Of a stretch of 64,000 nucleotides of DNA, positions 1-8,732 are shown one piece after another. Source of the DNA: Streptomyces fodineus (GTDB lineage Bacteria > Actinomycetota > Actinomycetes > Streptomycetales > Streptomycetaceae); NCBI RefSeq assembly GCF_001735805.1, contig NZ_CP017248.1:248001-312000 (forward strand), read 5' to 3'. The first letter of the stretch is position 1. Every line of letters starts with the position of its first letter. The translations under genes were made by a program, and so were the position numbers. Under the pieces are notes generated by a model. That model ran no database searches and was not told the origin of the DNA. It saw only the letters and a list, made by a program, of their open reading frames with translations.

Positions 1-2
1 CC

Positions 3-602
3 GCCGATTACGTCGAACGCGTCCCGCCTCCAGCCGAGATGGACCCGCTGTCACGCGCGATGCTGGCGGGGTTTGCCGAACTGGTGCGGACGGCAGGTCT
101 GGGGCCGGTCGCGGACCTGGGGTGCGGCCCCGGACGCGTGACGGCGCACCTGGCCGGGCTGGGGGTGTCCGTCTTCGGCGTCGATCTGTCGCCGAAGATG
201 GTCGGGCTGGCCCGGCACGCCTATCCGAACCTGCGGTTCACCGAGGGCTCGATGACCGCGCTGGAGATGAGGGACGACGAGCTCGGCGGCATCCTGGCCT
301 GGTACTCCACCCATCACACGCCCCCGCAGTGGCTGCCGGAAGTGTTCGCCGAGTTCCACCGCACGCTCGCGCCCGGCGGCTACCTGCTCTGGGGAGACTA
401 TGTCGGCGATGAGCGGCTGCAGCCGACCCACGGCTATGGCCGTCCGGTGTCCTACGAGTCGTACCTCCTGCCCCTGGACCGCATGGTCGACCTGCTGGAG
501 CAGGCCGGACTCGTCGTCACCGCGAGGCTGGAGCAGGAGCCTGGAGGACGGGTGAACAGACCGCACGCCTGCCTGCTGGCCCGCAAGCCCGAAACGCCCT
601 GA
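3..602 (+). CDS. Class I SAM-dependent methyltransferase, 5' end outside window
   Basis: The reading frame is open to the left edge of the window, so the N-terminus is missing and the ATG at 39 is probably internal. The visible protein carries the SAM-binding glycine loop of class I methyltransferases (VADLGCGPGRVT), followed by the acidic strand end (VFGVDLSPKMV) and a post-II region with LAPGGYLLWGDY. It would transfer a methyl group from S-adenosylmethionine to an unidentified small molecule in the cytosol. The C-terminus is complete and ends in a TGA at 600-602. The family assignment is firm and the substrate is unknown. Downstream DNA is transposase debris, so no operon partner is visible. 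Confidence 0.85.
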   Translation, partial: ADYVERVPPPAEMDPLSRAMLAGFAELVRTAGLGPVADLGCGPGRVTAHLAGLGVSVFGVDLSPKMVGLARHAYPNLRFTEGSMTALEMRDDELGGILAWYSTHHTPPQWLPEVFAEFHRTLAPGGYLLWGDYVGDERLQPTHGYGRPVSYESYLLPLDRMVDLLEQAGLVVTARLEQEPGGRVNRPHACLLARKPETP

Positions 603-663
603 CGGGGCTCGTTCCCGGGGTGAGGCCGCTCGGCTGGACCGCCGACGATCACGGGGCGGGCGG

Positions 664-1090
664 TCAGACCGCAGGGCTGAGAGGGCGGCCTCCCCAGCGG
701 ATGCCCTTCTCTCTGCGAACACGGGCGCGTTCCCGGCGCTGCGCGGCCAGGACGCCTGGATGGCGGGCGTTCTGGTTGCGCCAGTGCAAGTAGTGATGCA
801 GCGCGCCCTCGACCGGGTTCACCAAGGACGCGTTGGTCGGTGTGAAGCAGAGCTCGACCTTGTTCCTGGCCGCCCATCGGCGGATCTTGCGGCCTGTTGT
901 GGGCGGAGAGGTTGTCGAGGATGACGTAGATGGGGGCGCCGTCCGGGCCGGCCGCCCGGATGCTCTCGAGCGCGGCGAGGCTGTGGTCGGTACCTTTGCG
1001 GCGCCGGTTGACGCCCCAGGGAGTGCCGTCGCCGACGGAGTAGCAGCCGTGGATGTAGCGCACTTCGCGAGTACGATGATAGGTCGCCGG
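664..1090 (-). pseudogene. IS630-family transposase remnant (frameshifted, internally deleted)
   Basis: Two minus-strand frames together give the C-terminal DDE half of an IS630-type transposase. One frame carries REVRYIHGCYSVGD and then IYVILDNLSAH, with the catalytic Asp of the IWDN/ILDN strand. The second carries NKVELCFTPTNASLVNPVEG, with the catalytic Glu, then HYLHWRNQNARHPGVL and the basic tail ending KGIRWGGRP. The switch between frames is a frameshift. The jump from NPVEG straight to HYLHWRN removes the stretch of about 30 residues that normally lies between them. It is a dead remnant with no recognisable inverted repeats. Confidence 0.75.
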
Positions 1091-1228
1091 CAAGCAGTCG
1101 GGGTTGCCCTGTTTCGCCCGCAGCGGATCGTGCGCCGGGGCAGCACCAGCTCGGTGCGTTACCGGCGCGCGAGAATGCTGCTGGCCTTGGCCGGCGGGAA
1201 CCGCGTCACGGTGATCGCCCACTCGGTT

Positions 1229-1303
1229 CACAAGGAACGCGCCCGCATCCGCAGCGAGAAAGGCATCCGCTGAGGCGGACACCCTCTCCAAGCCGCAGCC
1301 TGA
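1229..1303 (+). pseudogene. Second IS630 transposase C-terminal scrap, opposite strand
   Basis: The plus-strand frame reads KERARIRSEKGIR, a stop, then GGHPLQAAA and a stop. This matches the tail seen on the minus strand at 664-1090 (RARVRREKGIRWGGRP), with the tryptophan codon changed to TGA at 1271-1273. It is therefore a second, independently decayed copy of the same type of transposase tail, facing the first. Confidence 0.55.
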
Positions 1304-1335
1304 CCAACCCCGGCGAACCTCCCCGGATAGAACGA

Positions 1336-1554
1336 CTAGGGGACAGCGGCTGCCGTCTTGGGCGCGGCCGCCAGCCGCAGGCCGACCTCCACAAGGGTCC
1401 AGCCCAGGCGGGTACGGAGGTCCCGCCGGTGCCGGGCCGCGGCGGCGGCGGCGGCGGCGAGACGGTACGCGTCGGCTTCGGCACGGAGTTCGGCAGCGCG
1501 GACGTGGTGCAAGGCGAGGTGGGTCTCGGGGTGCATCGGGCTGCGGCCTCTCAT
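1336..1554 (-). CDS. Small alanine/arginine-rich protein coupled to the ArsR regulator
   Basis: A 72-residue protein starts at the ATG at 1554-1552, which overlaps the TGA of the upstream ArsR-type gene as ATGA. This indicates translational coupling. The sequence is one predicted helix rich in Ala, Arg and Leu (HHVRAAELRAEADAYRLAAA, then RHRRDLRTRLGWTLVEVGLRL), with no membrane segment or known motif. Small basic helical proteins of this kind often sit directly behind ArsR-type regulators in Streptomyces. The function is unknown. The start could also be the second Met at 1536, but the overlap argues for 1554. Confidence 0.6.
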   Translation of the reverse strand: MRGRSPMHPETHLALHHVRAAELRAEADAYRLAAAAAAAARHRRDLRTRLGWTLVEVGLRLAAAPKTAAAVP

Positions 1555-2135
1555 TCCGTGGTGAGGGGGAACGCGCGTGTGTGGATCCGTACCTGGGCGG
1601 TGTTGGCGTAGTCCTCGTTGGCGGCCCGGTCGCGGTAGGTGTCGACGAGCGCGTGCATCTTCTCGACGAGTTCCCGGGTCAGCTCGGGCGTCAGTCGCAG
1701 CGTCGCGCTGTTCATGTCCCAGGTGCGGTTCCACTCCTCCGGCCATGCCTGGCGGTTGCCGAGCCAGGTCGACAGATCCCGGGTCTGGGTGGTCGCGACC
1801 TCGTGGAGGTATATGTCGGCGGCCCCACGTACGTCCGGGTTGGCATCCGTGAGTAGCGCGTCGTCGAAACGTAGGCCCTTGTGGACCGCCTTCCACCACC
1901 GCTCGCGCCCCTTGCCGCGCTCGGGGGCGTCCTCAATGAATCCGTGGGCCGCGAGCTGTCGCAGGTGGTAGCTGGTGGCGCCGCTCGACTCGCCGAGCTT
2001 TTCAGCGAGTTGGGACGCGGTGGCCGGCCCGCCGAAGCGCAGCGCGTCCAGCAGCCGCATGCGCAGGGGGTGTGCGAGTCCACGCAGGGAGCGGGCGTCG
2101 AGACTGCGGACCTGTGGATCCTGGGGCTCGTTCAT
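1551..2135 (-). CDS. ArsR-family (winged-helix) transcriptional regulator
   Basis: The 194-residue protein has an N-terminal winged helix of the ArsR/HTH_20 type (residues about 10-95). Helices read SLRGLAHPLRMRLLDALRF and ATASQLAEKLGESSGATSYH, followed by a wing at EDAPERGKGRERWW. The C-terminal helical part probably dimerises or senses. No metal-binding CxC motif is visible, so the ligand is unknown. The ATG at 2135 is preferred because a promoter places the transcript start on it (leaderless mRNA); upstream in-frame ATGs at 2153 and 2174 lie inside the promoter/operator. It is cotranscribed with the small protein at 1336-1554 and probably represses itself. Confidence 0.85.
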   Translation of the reverse strand: MNEPQDPQVRSLDARSLRGLAHPLRMRLLDALRFGGPATASQLAEKLGESSGATSYHLRQLAAHGFIEDAPERGKGRERWWKAVHKGLRFDDALLTDANPDVRGAADIYLHEVATTQTRDLSTWLGNRQAWPEEWNRTWDMNSATLRLTPELTRELVEKMHALVDTYRDRAANEDYANTAQVRIHTRAFPLTTE

Positions 2136-2142
2136 GCGTACA

Positions 2143-2198
2143 AAAGTATCCATGCAAAGGATCCGTTGCAACATGTTCTTTGCAACGGATCCTTTGCA
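2143..2198 (-). promoter_or_regulatory. ArsR promoter with large palindromic operator
   Basis: Two 19-nt arms (2153-2171 and 2180-2198) form a perfect inverted repeat around an 8-nt spacer. Each arm is itself almost palindromic around GGATCC (TTGCAACGGATCCTTTGC). Within it lies a plausible minus-strand promoter: -35 TTGCAA (2171-2166), a 17-nt spacer, and -10 TACTTT (2148-2143), seven bases before the ATG at 2135. The operator covers the promoter, as expected for autorepression. Confidence 0.7.
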
Positions 2199-2424
2199 AG
2201 GCGACTGAGCCTGAGCCTTCCAGCAGCCGCCCTACCTCGCGGAGGTCGGCTCGATGGTGTGATGCGCCAGTCGCGTACGGCGCACTGCTCCCGGACGCGA
2301 CGTACAGCTCTCCTGCTGAGGGGTAAGGGCGCAGGCGGACCGGACGGCCTACTTCCGCATGCCTGCCACTCCCGAAGACGCCAAAGTGGGTCACAACAGG
2401 CCTGTTGGAAGGGAGCAACCGCCC

Positions 2425-3750
2425 GTGGGGATCCCGAGCCCGTGTCAGTTCCTCAGGACAGGCACAGACAAAGGGCAGTGCCGGCCACGGCGCCCCCGAC
2501 TTCGTACCGCAGCGGTCACGGTCGCACTCGCCACGGCAGCGGCGGGCTGTGCCGTCTTCCGCCCGACGGACCGCGCCGGGACTTCTCACGTGACGGCCGA
2601 CCGGCAAATGGCACCCACCGTGACCGTGGTGAACCACACCTACCAAGTACCCGATCCCCTGCCGACCGCGGAACCGGGCACATTGATTGCGGCCACAGAC
2701 CATGGCCCTGATGCGCGGCTGGAGAACGCGCGGCGCTGGACGGTGCTGTACCACTCCACCAACGCACGCGGCGCGCACGTTGCCGTCAGCGGCACCGTAC
2801 TGCTGCCGTCGGGCAGCGCTTCCCAGGGAGGTTGGCCGGTGGTGTCCTGGGCGCACGGAACCACCGGTGTGGCCGACGGCTGCGCACCCTCGCAGTCCGC
2901 GAACCTGGGCTCGGAGGCCTTCGCTCAGGAACTGCGCGCGCTCCTACGCGCCGGGTACGCCGTCACTGCCTCGGACTACCCCGGACTCGGCACGCCGGGC
3001 CCGCACACCTATTTGGTCGGCGCGGACGAGGGCAACGCCGTGGCCGACATCGTCACCGCGGCTCGGCAGCTGGTGCCCGGCCTGGCGCCGGTGTGGTTCG
3101 CAGTCGGGCATTCACAAGGGGGCCAGGCCGCGCTGTTCGCCACCCACACCGAGCGCCGGACGACCGGCCAGCGCCTTGGCGCGGCGGTGGCCGTCGCCCC
3201 AGCCAGCCACCTGGAGGCAATGCTCGCGGGGGTGAAAGCCTCCCATGTGCCCAGCGAGCTGTCCTTCGCCTTCTACTCGCTCGTCGGCCTGTCAGCCACC
3301 GATCCGGGTGGCCCTGCGACGGATCTGCGTTCGCTGCTGGGGCCCTCGGCAGCCGCTGCGGCCTCCCGGGTCATCGCCGACTGCGTGACGCATAGCTCTC
3401 CCGTGCTCAAGGGGGTGAACACCGAGCGGATGCTGCCGCTGAAAGGGGATCAGCTGCGGCGCATGGGCGAGCGGATGGGCGCCTACGGCGATCCGGACCG
3501 CTCCGCCATCACCGTCCCAACACTCGTCATCCAGGGTGGCGCCGACCAGGATGTGCCGCCCGCCTGGACCGACGAGGTCGTGGCCCGTCTACGTCGCCTG
3601 GGCTCCCCCTCACTGGTCTACCGCGCCTACCCCGGTGCGGGCCACGATCAGGTCCTCGGCCAGTCCGTCTGCGATCTGCTGGCCTTCCTCCACTCCCACG
3701 GCGGAACCCGACCCGGTGCCTGCACCCCGCCCCCGAGCAGCCACGGTTGA
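2425..3750 (+). CDS. Secreted lipase-family alpha/beta hydrolase (probable lipoprotein)
   Basis: Using the GTG at 2425, which has a GGGAG ribosome site nine bases upstream, the protein has 441 residues. It starts with a basic segment and a hydrophobic stretch ending in the lipobox-like AAAGC (Cys42), so it is probably a membrane-anchored lipoprotein. The body matches the secretory lipase family. It has an oxyanion region WAHGTTG, the nucleophile elbow GHSQGG (Ser230), an acid region around IQGGADQDVPP and the catalytic His in GAGHDQ. It would hydrolyse ester bonds of lipids or esters outside the cell. No neighbouring gene suggests a specific substrate. An earlier ATG at 2359 lacks a good ribosome site. 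Confidence 0.85.
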   Translation: MGIPSPCQFLRTGTDKGQCRPRRPRLRTAAVTVALATAAAGCAVFRPTDRAGTSHVTADRQMAPTVTVVNHTYQVPDPLPTAEPGTLIAATDHGPDARLENARRWTVLYHSTNARGAHVAVSGTVLLPSGSASQGGWPVVSWAHGTTGVADGCAPSQSANLGSEAFAQELRALLRAGYAVTASDYPGLGTPGPHTYLVGADEGNAVADIVTAARQLVPGLAPVWFAVGHSQGGQAALFATHTERRTTGQRLGAAVAVAPASHLEAMLAGVKASHVPSELSFAFYSLVGLSATDPGGPATDLRSLLGPSAAAAASRVIADCVTHSSPVLKGVNTERMLPLKGDQLRRMGERMGAYGDPDRSAITVPTLVIQGGADQDVPPAWTDEVVARLRRLGSPSLVYRAYPGAGHDQVLGQSVCDLLAFLHSHGGTRPGACTPPPSSHG

Positions 3751-4344
3751 ACCGGTCGGGCAGGCCGCCGAAAACGGCCGCAGGTGTGGGTGGTGCCCGT
3801 AGCAATCCTGTTCACCGACGACGTCATGGCTGGTCAGAGGCTGCTGCCACGCCAGTTCATCGAGATGTGGCTCGGGTACGGCAGCCGCCGCCCCGGTGCC
3901 GGTGATCAGTATGGGTGGCGCACGGGCAGTCGTACCGACCCACCGCCTGCCACCGGCAGCGGACGGATTCCATGGCGAATGCTGCCGTGTCGTGACCGCA
4001 CACGACGCTGACCAGCCGGTATCCGCGGCGAGGTCGCAGAATGCGAGGGTGGCCCTCCGTCGAGGGCCCCGGGTGCGCCACCCCGCGGTCGGCCTGGCTC
4101 CCGTCTGGCACAGCGAAGACATGGGTCAGAGTGGAGGCATCGATTTGGCGCGGTCAGCGCGGACGAGACAGGGGAGGGCCTGGCACGCCCGCTGGCGGGA
4201 CGGCGGCGTAGAAGTTCTGTGTTCAAAGGGTCCGCCAGGGCAGCCTTCGCAGATGCAGCCGCCATTGGCGGGTCCGGCTGGCGGCCGAGCCGGAGAAGGG
4301 GCCGACTGCCCACGGTGGAAGACCAGCGGTAGACACCGGCCCGG

Positions 4345-4912
4345 GTGGCCACGGTGATCGCGCGACGTTTCCACGCTCTCTTCAGCACAGCGCAGACCTG
4401 GCGCACCCTGCACCAGATGGGCTGGACTGTGCAGGTCGCTGCCCGTCTGGCTCTGGTCACCGGCCACTGCATGTCGGCTGAGGGCGTAGAGCTGTGCTGG
4501 CAGGCGTTCCTGCACAGATTCGACCTGGAGCACACCTTCCGGATGATCAAGCAGACGCTCGGCTGGACCCGCCCCAAGCTCCGCACCCCCGAGGCGGCGG
4601 ATCGGTGGACCTGGCTGGTCATCGCGCCCCACACTCAATTCCGCCCCCACCCGGCCGCTGGCCGCTGACCTCCGCCGCCCCTGGGAGAAGCCGGCCAAGC
4701 CCGGCCCGCTGACCCCCGCCCGGGTCCGCCGGGGGTTCAGGAACCTCCGCCCCAACTTGCCCTGCCCGGCCTGTGCTTGCTCCGAAACCCAACCGACCCG
4801 GCCCCGGCCGGCCGCGCGGCTCGAAGAACCGACACCCCGCCACCCGATACGACGTGGGCAAAACGGTCAGGCGACCCGGGACCATTGCCGAACGTGACCA
4901 GGCCAGACCATA
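4345..4912 (+). pseudogene. DDE transposase C-terminal remnant (Streptomyces FDLEHTF-type)
   Basis: Pieces in shifting frames reproduce the C-terminal third of a common Streptomyces transposase. The pieces are WQAFLHRFDLEHTFRMIKQT, then WTRPKLRTPEAADRWTWLVIA, and in a second frame LAADLRRPWEKPAKPGPLTP then RVRRGFRNLRPN. In a third frame come GRPRGSKNRHP and YDVGKTVRRP, ending in TAA at 4912. The N-terminal half is gone. Upstream DNA back to about 3790 shows no convincing frame. A scrap of the same family, containing PWEKPAEPGRL, occurs at 36795-36866. Confidence 0.7.
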
Positions 4913-5447
4913 AAGAACAACCTGAGTGAGGCCGCCGAGCGAACCGTCGCCCAGCACCGCCCTGCCTGCACGACCTGGTCCTTGAGGTGCCAGAGCCCGA
5001 ACCGCAGCGGGCCCTGGAGGAAAAGGAATCCTGCTCGCCCTGGCCGACCGGCCACCGCTTCCCCGACCGCACCCGGGCCACGCACACGCAACCGTCCGAG
5101 CACTCTTGCGGACAGAGAGCTTTGGATTTCCCCACCCGGTACTCAGCGGGTCACCCAACCTGCTCACCCTGATTCCCCACCCGCATGGGTCGGCCCGTGT
5201 CGCGCAAAGTAGTTGTTGTGCGGCACTCAGCCCGCGCTGTCGGCCACGCCGTCCTCGGCGCGGATGCGATGGGCGCTGGAGAGCGAGAAGCGTCTTCTGA
5301 CCGAGGCGATGACGAGCTGCGCCCGTACTGCCCTGCTACAGCGAGGGAGGTTCACCCCCCGAACTGCGTGCGGCGGTACGGCGCAACGAGCTCGTGTTCG
5401 TGGGCCTGGAGCCGCTGTAGGCGGCCGGGTGAACCCGATCGAGGGGG
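4913..5447. other. No supported gene; degenerate intergenic DNA
   Basis: Short frames here have no recognisable domain or ribosome site. The segment around 4920-4966 resembles 43781-43826: both read AACCTGAG followed by a GCCGCCGAGCG core and CCCAGCACC. It is therefore probably debris of a repeated mobile element rather than unique sequence. Confidence 0.4.
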
Positions 5448-6932
5448 TCAGCCGCGGGGCAGGAGGAGGCGGGACAGGGCGGCGGTGGCGAGGAGGAGGG
5501 CGGCGACGGCGAGGAGGCCGATGCGCATCCCCGGGAGGGAGAAGCCCCCGACGGGTCCGGAGAGCAGACTGCCGAAGAGGGCGACTGCAAGCGCACCTCC
5601 GGTCTGACGGAATGAGTTGAGCAGCCCCGACGCGGTCCCCGCGCGCTCTCCCGGGACGGCGTCCATCAGCAGCGCGGTCAGCGCCGGCACCACGAGCGCC
5701 CCGCCGACGCTCAGCGGCAGCAGCAGGACCAGCACCAGCCACACCGGGGTGTGTGCGGCCAGCGGCAGCATGGCCAGCATCGCTCCGGTGAAGATCAGCT
5801 GGCCGGCGACGATCACCGGCCGCCGCCCGATCCGCTCCGACAGCCTCGGCGAAACCAGGTTGGTCGCCGTCACCACCGCCGACATAGGGACGAACATCAG
5901 CCCGGCCGCGATCCCCGACATCCCGCGCAGCTGCTGGTAGTACAGCCCGAGGAGGAAGATCCCGCCGTAGAAGGCCGCGTTGACAGCGAAACCGACCGCC
6001 AGCGGGACGGCCACCCGGTGGTCCGTCAACATGCCCAGCGGAACCATGGGCTGGCGGTGCCGGGCCTCCACCGCGCGGAAGGCGAACCCGGAGGCGACGG
6101 CGAGCGCGGCGGCGAGCAGCACGGGGCCGCTGGTCCAGCCCAGGTGGCCGCCCTCGATCACCGCGAAGGCCAGACCGGCGAGGGCCAAGACGGCGGTGAG
6201 CTGGCCGCCGCCGTCCACCGCGGCGGGCCGGCTCGCGGAGCGCGGAACCCGGACCAGCAGGCCCAGAATCACCGCGCCCACGGGAAGGTTGATCAGGAAG
6301 ACCGCCCGCCAGCCGGCCGACTCGGTGAGCAACCCGCCCAGCACCGGCCCCGCGGCCATCGCCACCGAACCCCCGACCGTCCACAGCGCGATGGCGCGGG
6401 CACGCGCCCGGGCGTCCTCGTAGGCCTGCCGGATCAGAGCCAGTGAGGCCGGCATCACGACCGCGGCGGCGCCGCCCTGCGCCACGCGCGCGCCGATCAG
6501 CACGCCGATGCCGGGCGCCAGGGCGCAGCCGAGGGAGGCGAGGGTGAACAGGGCCACGCCCCAGGCGTAGGCACGGCGCGCGCCCGCACGGTCGGCGAGG
6601 GCTCCGGCGGACAGCATCAGGGCCGCAAACATCAGGGTGTACGCGTCCACCACCCACTGCAGTCCGGTCATCCCGCCGTTCAGGGACTTCCCTATCGCGG
6701 GCAGAGCGATGTTCACGGCCGAGACGTCGATGGTGATCACCGTGAAGCCGAGCAGCGAAGCCACCAGCGCGATGCCGCCACGCCCCGGCGCGGTGAAGCC
6801 GTCGGCGGGCGGCGCGGCTGGTCGGGACCGGTGCGGCTGTCGTCGCCGGAGCGTGGGCGCAGACGACTGCTGACCGTGCCCGTGGGTGGGTGTGGTGGAC
6901 GCGGACGTGGCAAGGACAGGGACGGATCGCAC
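5448..6932 (-). CDS. DHA2-type MFS drug exporter
   Basis: A 494-residue, strongly hydrophobic protein with about fourteen predicted membrane segments. MFS motif A is visible in the loop after TM2 (GALADRAGARR), and the antiporter motif C is visible in TM5 (AAGPVLGGLL). It therefore belongs to the proton-driven drug:H+ antiporters of the EmrB/QacA (DHA2) type in the cytoplasmic membrane. The GTG at 6932-6930 is preceded by AAGGAG at seven bases, so it is chosen over upstream starts. The gene is divergent from the XRE regulator at 7171, its likely repressor. Transported compounds are not predictable. Confidence 0.9.
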   Translation of the reverse strand: MRSVPVLATSASTTPTHGHGQQSSAPTLRRRQPHRSRPAAPPADGFTAPGRGGIALVASLLGFTVITIDVSAVNIALPAIGKSLNGGMTGLQWVVDAYTLMFAALMLSAGALADRAGARRAYAWGVALFTLASLGCALAPGIGVLIGARVAQGGAAAVVMPASLALIRQAYEDARARARAIALWTVGGSVAMAAGPVLGGLLTESAGWRAVFLINLPVGAVILGLLVRVPRSASRPAAVDGGGQLTAVLALAGLAFAVIEGGHLGWTSGPVLLAAALAVASGFAFRAVEARHRQPMVPLGMLTDHRVAVPLAVGFAVNAAFYGGIFLLGLYYQQLRGMSGIAAGLMFVPMSAVVTATNLVSPRLSERIGRRPVIVAGQLIFTGAMLAMLPLAAHTPVWLVLVLLLPLSVGGALVVPALTALLMDAVPGERAGTASGLLNSFRQTGGALAVALFGSLLSGPVGGFSLPGMRIGLLAVAALLLATAALSRLLLPRG

Positions 6933-7170
6933 TATGAACTCCTTGGTGAGCAAAGGGAACTGACTGCAGATCGGAGAGAGTCGGCGGGCGGCCTCAGCCT
7001 GCCGGGGCCGCGGTCCTGTGACTCGCACCCCCTGGGCTCCGGCGGCCGGGCCGCCCGCTGCGGGAACAACTCTCCGCCCTCACGTGGGCGCCTGGCAGAC
7101 CGGGCCGTTCCCGGGGTGCGGCGTTCCAGGTCCTGACAGGGCCCCCCACCTTCCCGGTCCGCCTGCCACA
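6933..7170. promoter_or_regulatory. Divergent control region of MFS exporter and XRE regulator
   Basis: This 238-bp spacer separates the two divergent starts and must hold both promoters. A ribosome site (AAGGAG, minus strand) lies next to the exporter start. No clear palindrome or convincing -35/-10 pair was found by eye, so the regulatory link is inferred from gene arrangement only. Confidence 0.35.
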
Positions 7171-8121
7171 ATGGGCCGAATGGCAGCAGCAGACGCACGA
7201 GGCACCGAGCTCGGCAGATATCTCAAGGCCCGCAGGGCGCAGGTCAGGCCGGAGGACGTCGGCCTTCCGGCCGGCGCGGGACTGCGCCGTACTCCCGGAC
7301 TGCGCAGGGAGGAACTGGCCGCGCTGGCCGGAGTGAGCGTCGACTACTACATCCGGCTGGAGCGCGGCCGGGAGACCAACCCCTCCCCCGCCGTCGTAGA
7401 CGCCCTCGGCCGCGCCCTGCGACTGCGCGGCGACGCTTACGAACGTCTGCACGAACTCGCAGAGTTGGCCTCCGGCCGGATCGGTGAACTGCCCGCATCC
7501 GCCGATCATGCCGTCCGCGCCTCGGTGCTGAGGATGCTGGAGTCGGTGCGTCCGCTCCCCGCCTACGTGGTGAGCCGCTACAACCGCATACTGGCCGCGA
7601 ACCCGCCCGGCCGTCGGCTGCTGCCCGGGCTCTGGGACTGGCCGCAGGACCAGCGCAACCTGACCCGCTATCTCTTCCTTCACCCGGTCGGCCGGACGCT
7701 CTATCAGCCGTGGGAGGAGACGGTCGCGCTCTCGGTGGCGCATCTGCGGGCGGTTGCCGGAGCCGATCCTGATGACCCAGAGCTGACCGCGCTCGTCGGT
7801 GAACTGGTGGTGAAGTCACCGGAGTTCGCGCGGCTCTGGGAGCGGTACGACGTCTGCGAACGCGGCGGAGGGCAGAAGTCCTTCCGGCATCCGAGGGTCG
7901 GACCGATGACCCTGACCTACGAGGTCATGCAACTGGCCCGGACGGGCGGCCAGCGAATGGTGGTCTACCAGGCAGCCCCGGGCACCCCGGACGAGACGGC
8001 CATGCTCCGCCTGGACTCCGCGGGCCCCCGACCGGAGTCGGTACCCTCGGACCATCCGGAGCCAGCCGACGCGCCATGCCCCGCCAGCACGCTTTCTCCG
8101 GCCCGCGCCTCCGCCAGCTGA
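7171..8121 (+). CDS. XRE/MmyB-type helix-turn-helix regulator
   Basis: The protein has about 316 residues. The N-terminal part matches the actinobacterial XRE fold, with LGRYLKARRAQVRPEDVGLP, then RRTPGLRREELAALAGVSVD and YYIRLERGRETNPSPAVVDAL. The C-terminal half matches the MmyB-like ligand-binding domain (YVVSRYNRILAANPPGRRLL, LTRYLFLHP). Such proteins typically regulate a divergent transporter or oxidoreductase, here the MFS exporter at 5448-6932. The start may be the ATG at 7171 or at 7180; neither has a strong ribosome site. The last 30 or so residues are low-complexity and may be an extension after loss of the ancestral stop. Confidence 0.88.
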   Translation: MGRMAAADARGTELGRYLKARRAQVRPEDVGLPAGAGLRRTPGLRREELAALAGVSVDYYIRLERGRETNPSPAVVDALGRALRLRGDAYERLHELAELASGRIGELPASADHAVRASVLRMLESVRPLPAYVVSRYNRILAANPPGRRLLPGLWDWPQDQRNLTRYLFLHPVGRTLYQPWEETVALSVAHLRAVAGADPDDPELTALVGELVVKSPEFARLWERYDVCERGGGQKSFRHPRVGPMTLTYEVMQLARTGGQRMVVYQAAPGTPDETAMLRLDSAGPRPESVPSDHPEPADAPCPASTLSPARASAS

Positions 8122-8277
8122 TCCTGGACTCCTCGTCCGCCTCGCCCCGCACCCGGCAAGCCATAGCGTCCAGCGCCGAGAACGCCCGGAATCACCAGGC
8201 CCGGCCTCGACCGGCTCAGGCCGGGATGAAGCCGAGTCTGTCGGCTGCCTGTCCGGCGGTCAGCCGTCGGCGCGGGT

Positions 8278-8447
8278 GTCACCGGGTTTACCGTAGGCGA
8301 CCGGATGCTCGCACACGAGGCCCCGCTGCCCTGGGGAAGCGACTTCTGGGCCGAACGCGTTCTGATCAACGCGGATCACACGGCAGCCTGCCCACCCGGG
8401 CTGGACGCCGTGCACGCGGCGGCGCTGCCGGTCAACGGGTCCCCGCG
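8278..8447 (+). pseudogene. Fragment of zinc-binding/quinone oxidoreductase (MDR family)
   Basis: An internal frame reads VTGFTVGDRMLAHEAPLPWG followed by FWAERVLINADH and LDAVHAAALPVNG. This is the GroES-like N-terminal domain of medium-chain dehydrogenase/reductases (NADPH:quinone-reductase type). It has neither start nor nucleotide-binding domain and runs into unrelated sequence after PVNG. It is an isolated gene scrap. Confidence 0.6.
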
Positions 8448-8732
8448 GTGCAGGCCCTGGAGAAGCCCGCCCCGACCCTGCCGAGGTCGCCCGGGCCAAC
8501 GGGCGTTCCGGATGGTGCTACCCGTTGCGTTCAGCAGCCCGGCCAGATGGGTGGGCGCCTCTGTGAGATCGGTGCGGATCGGCTGCTCATGGGGCAGCAG
8601 GTGCCGCTGTCTGCCGAGGACGGTCACGGTGGCGCGGATGCGGGCGCGGGCCTCGCGCAGGGATACGCCGTACTCGCTGAGCTTGGCATTTAACCTCTGG
8701 GCCTCTGAGGTGACGTGCCCGATCATGGGTGG

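Noticed and set aside
5227..6657. 476-codon frame antisense-parallel to the MFS gene
   Set aside because: Low-complexity Gly/Arg/Ala composition. The same-strand overlapping frame encodes a clear 14-helix transporter.
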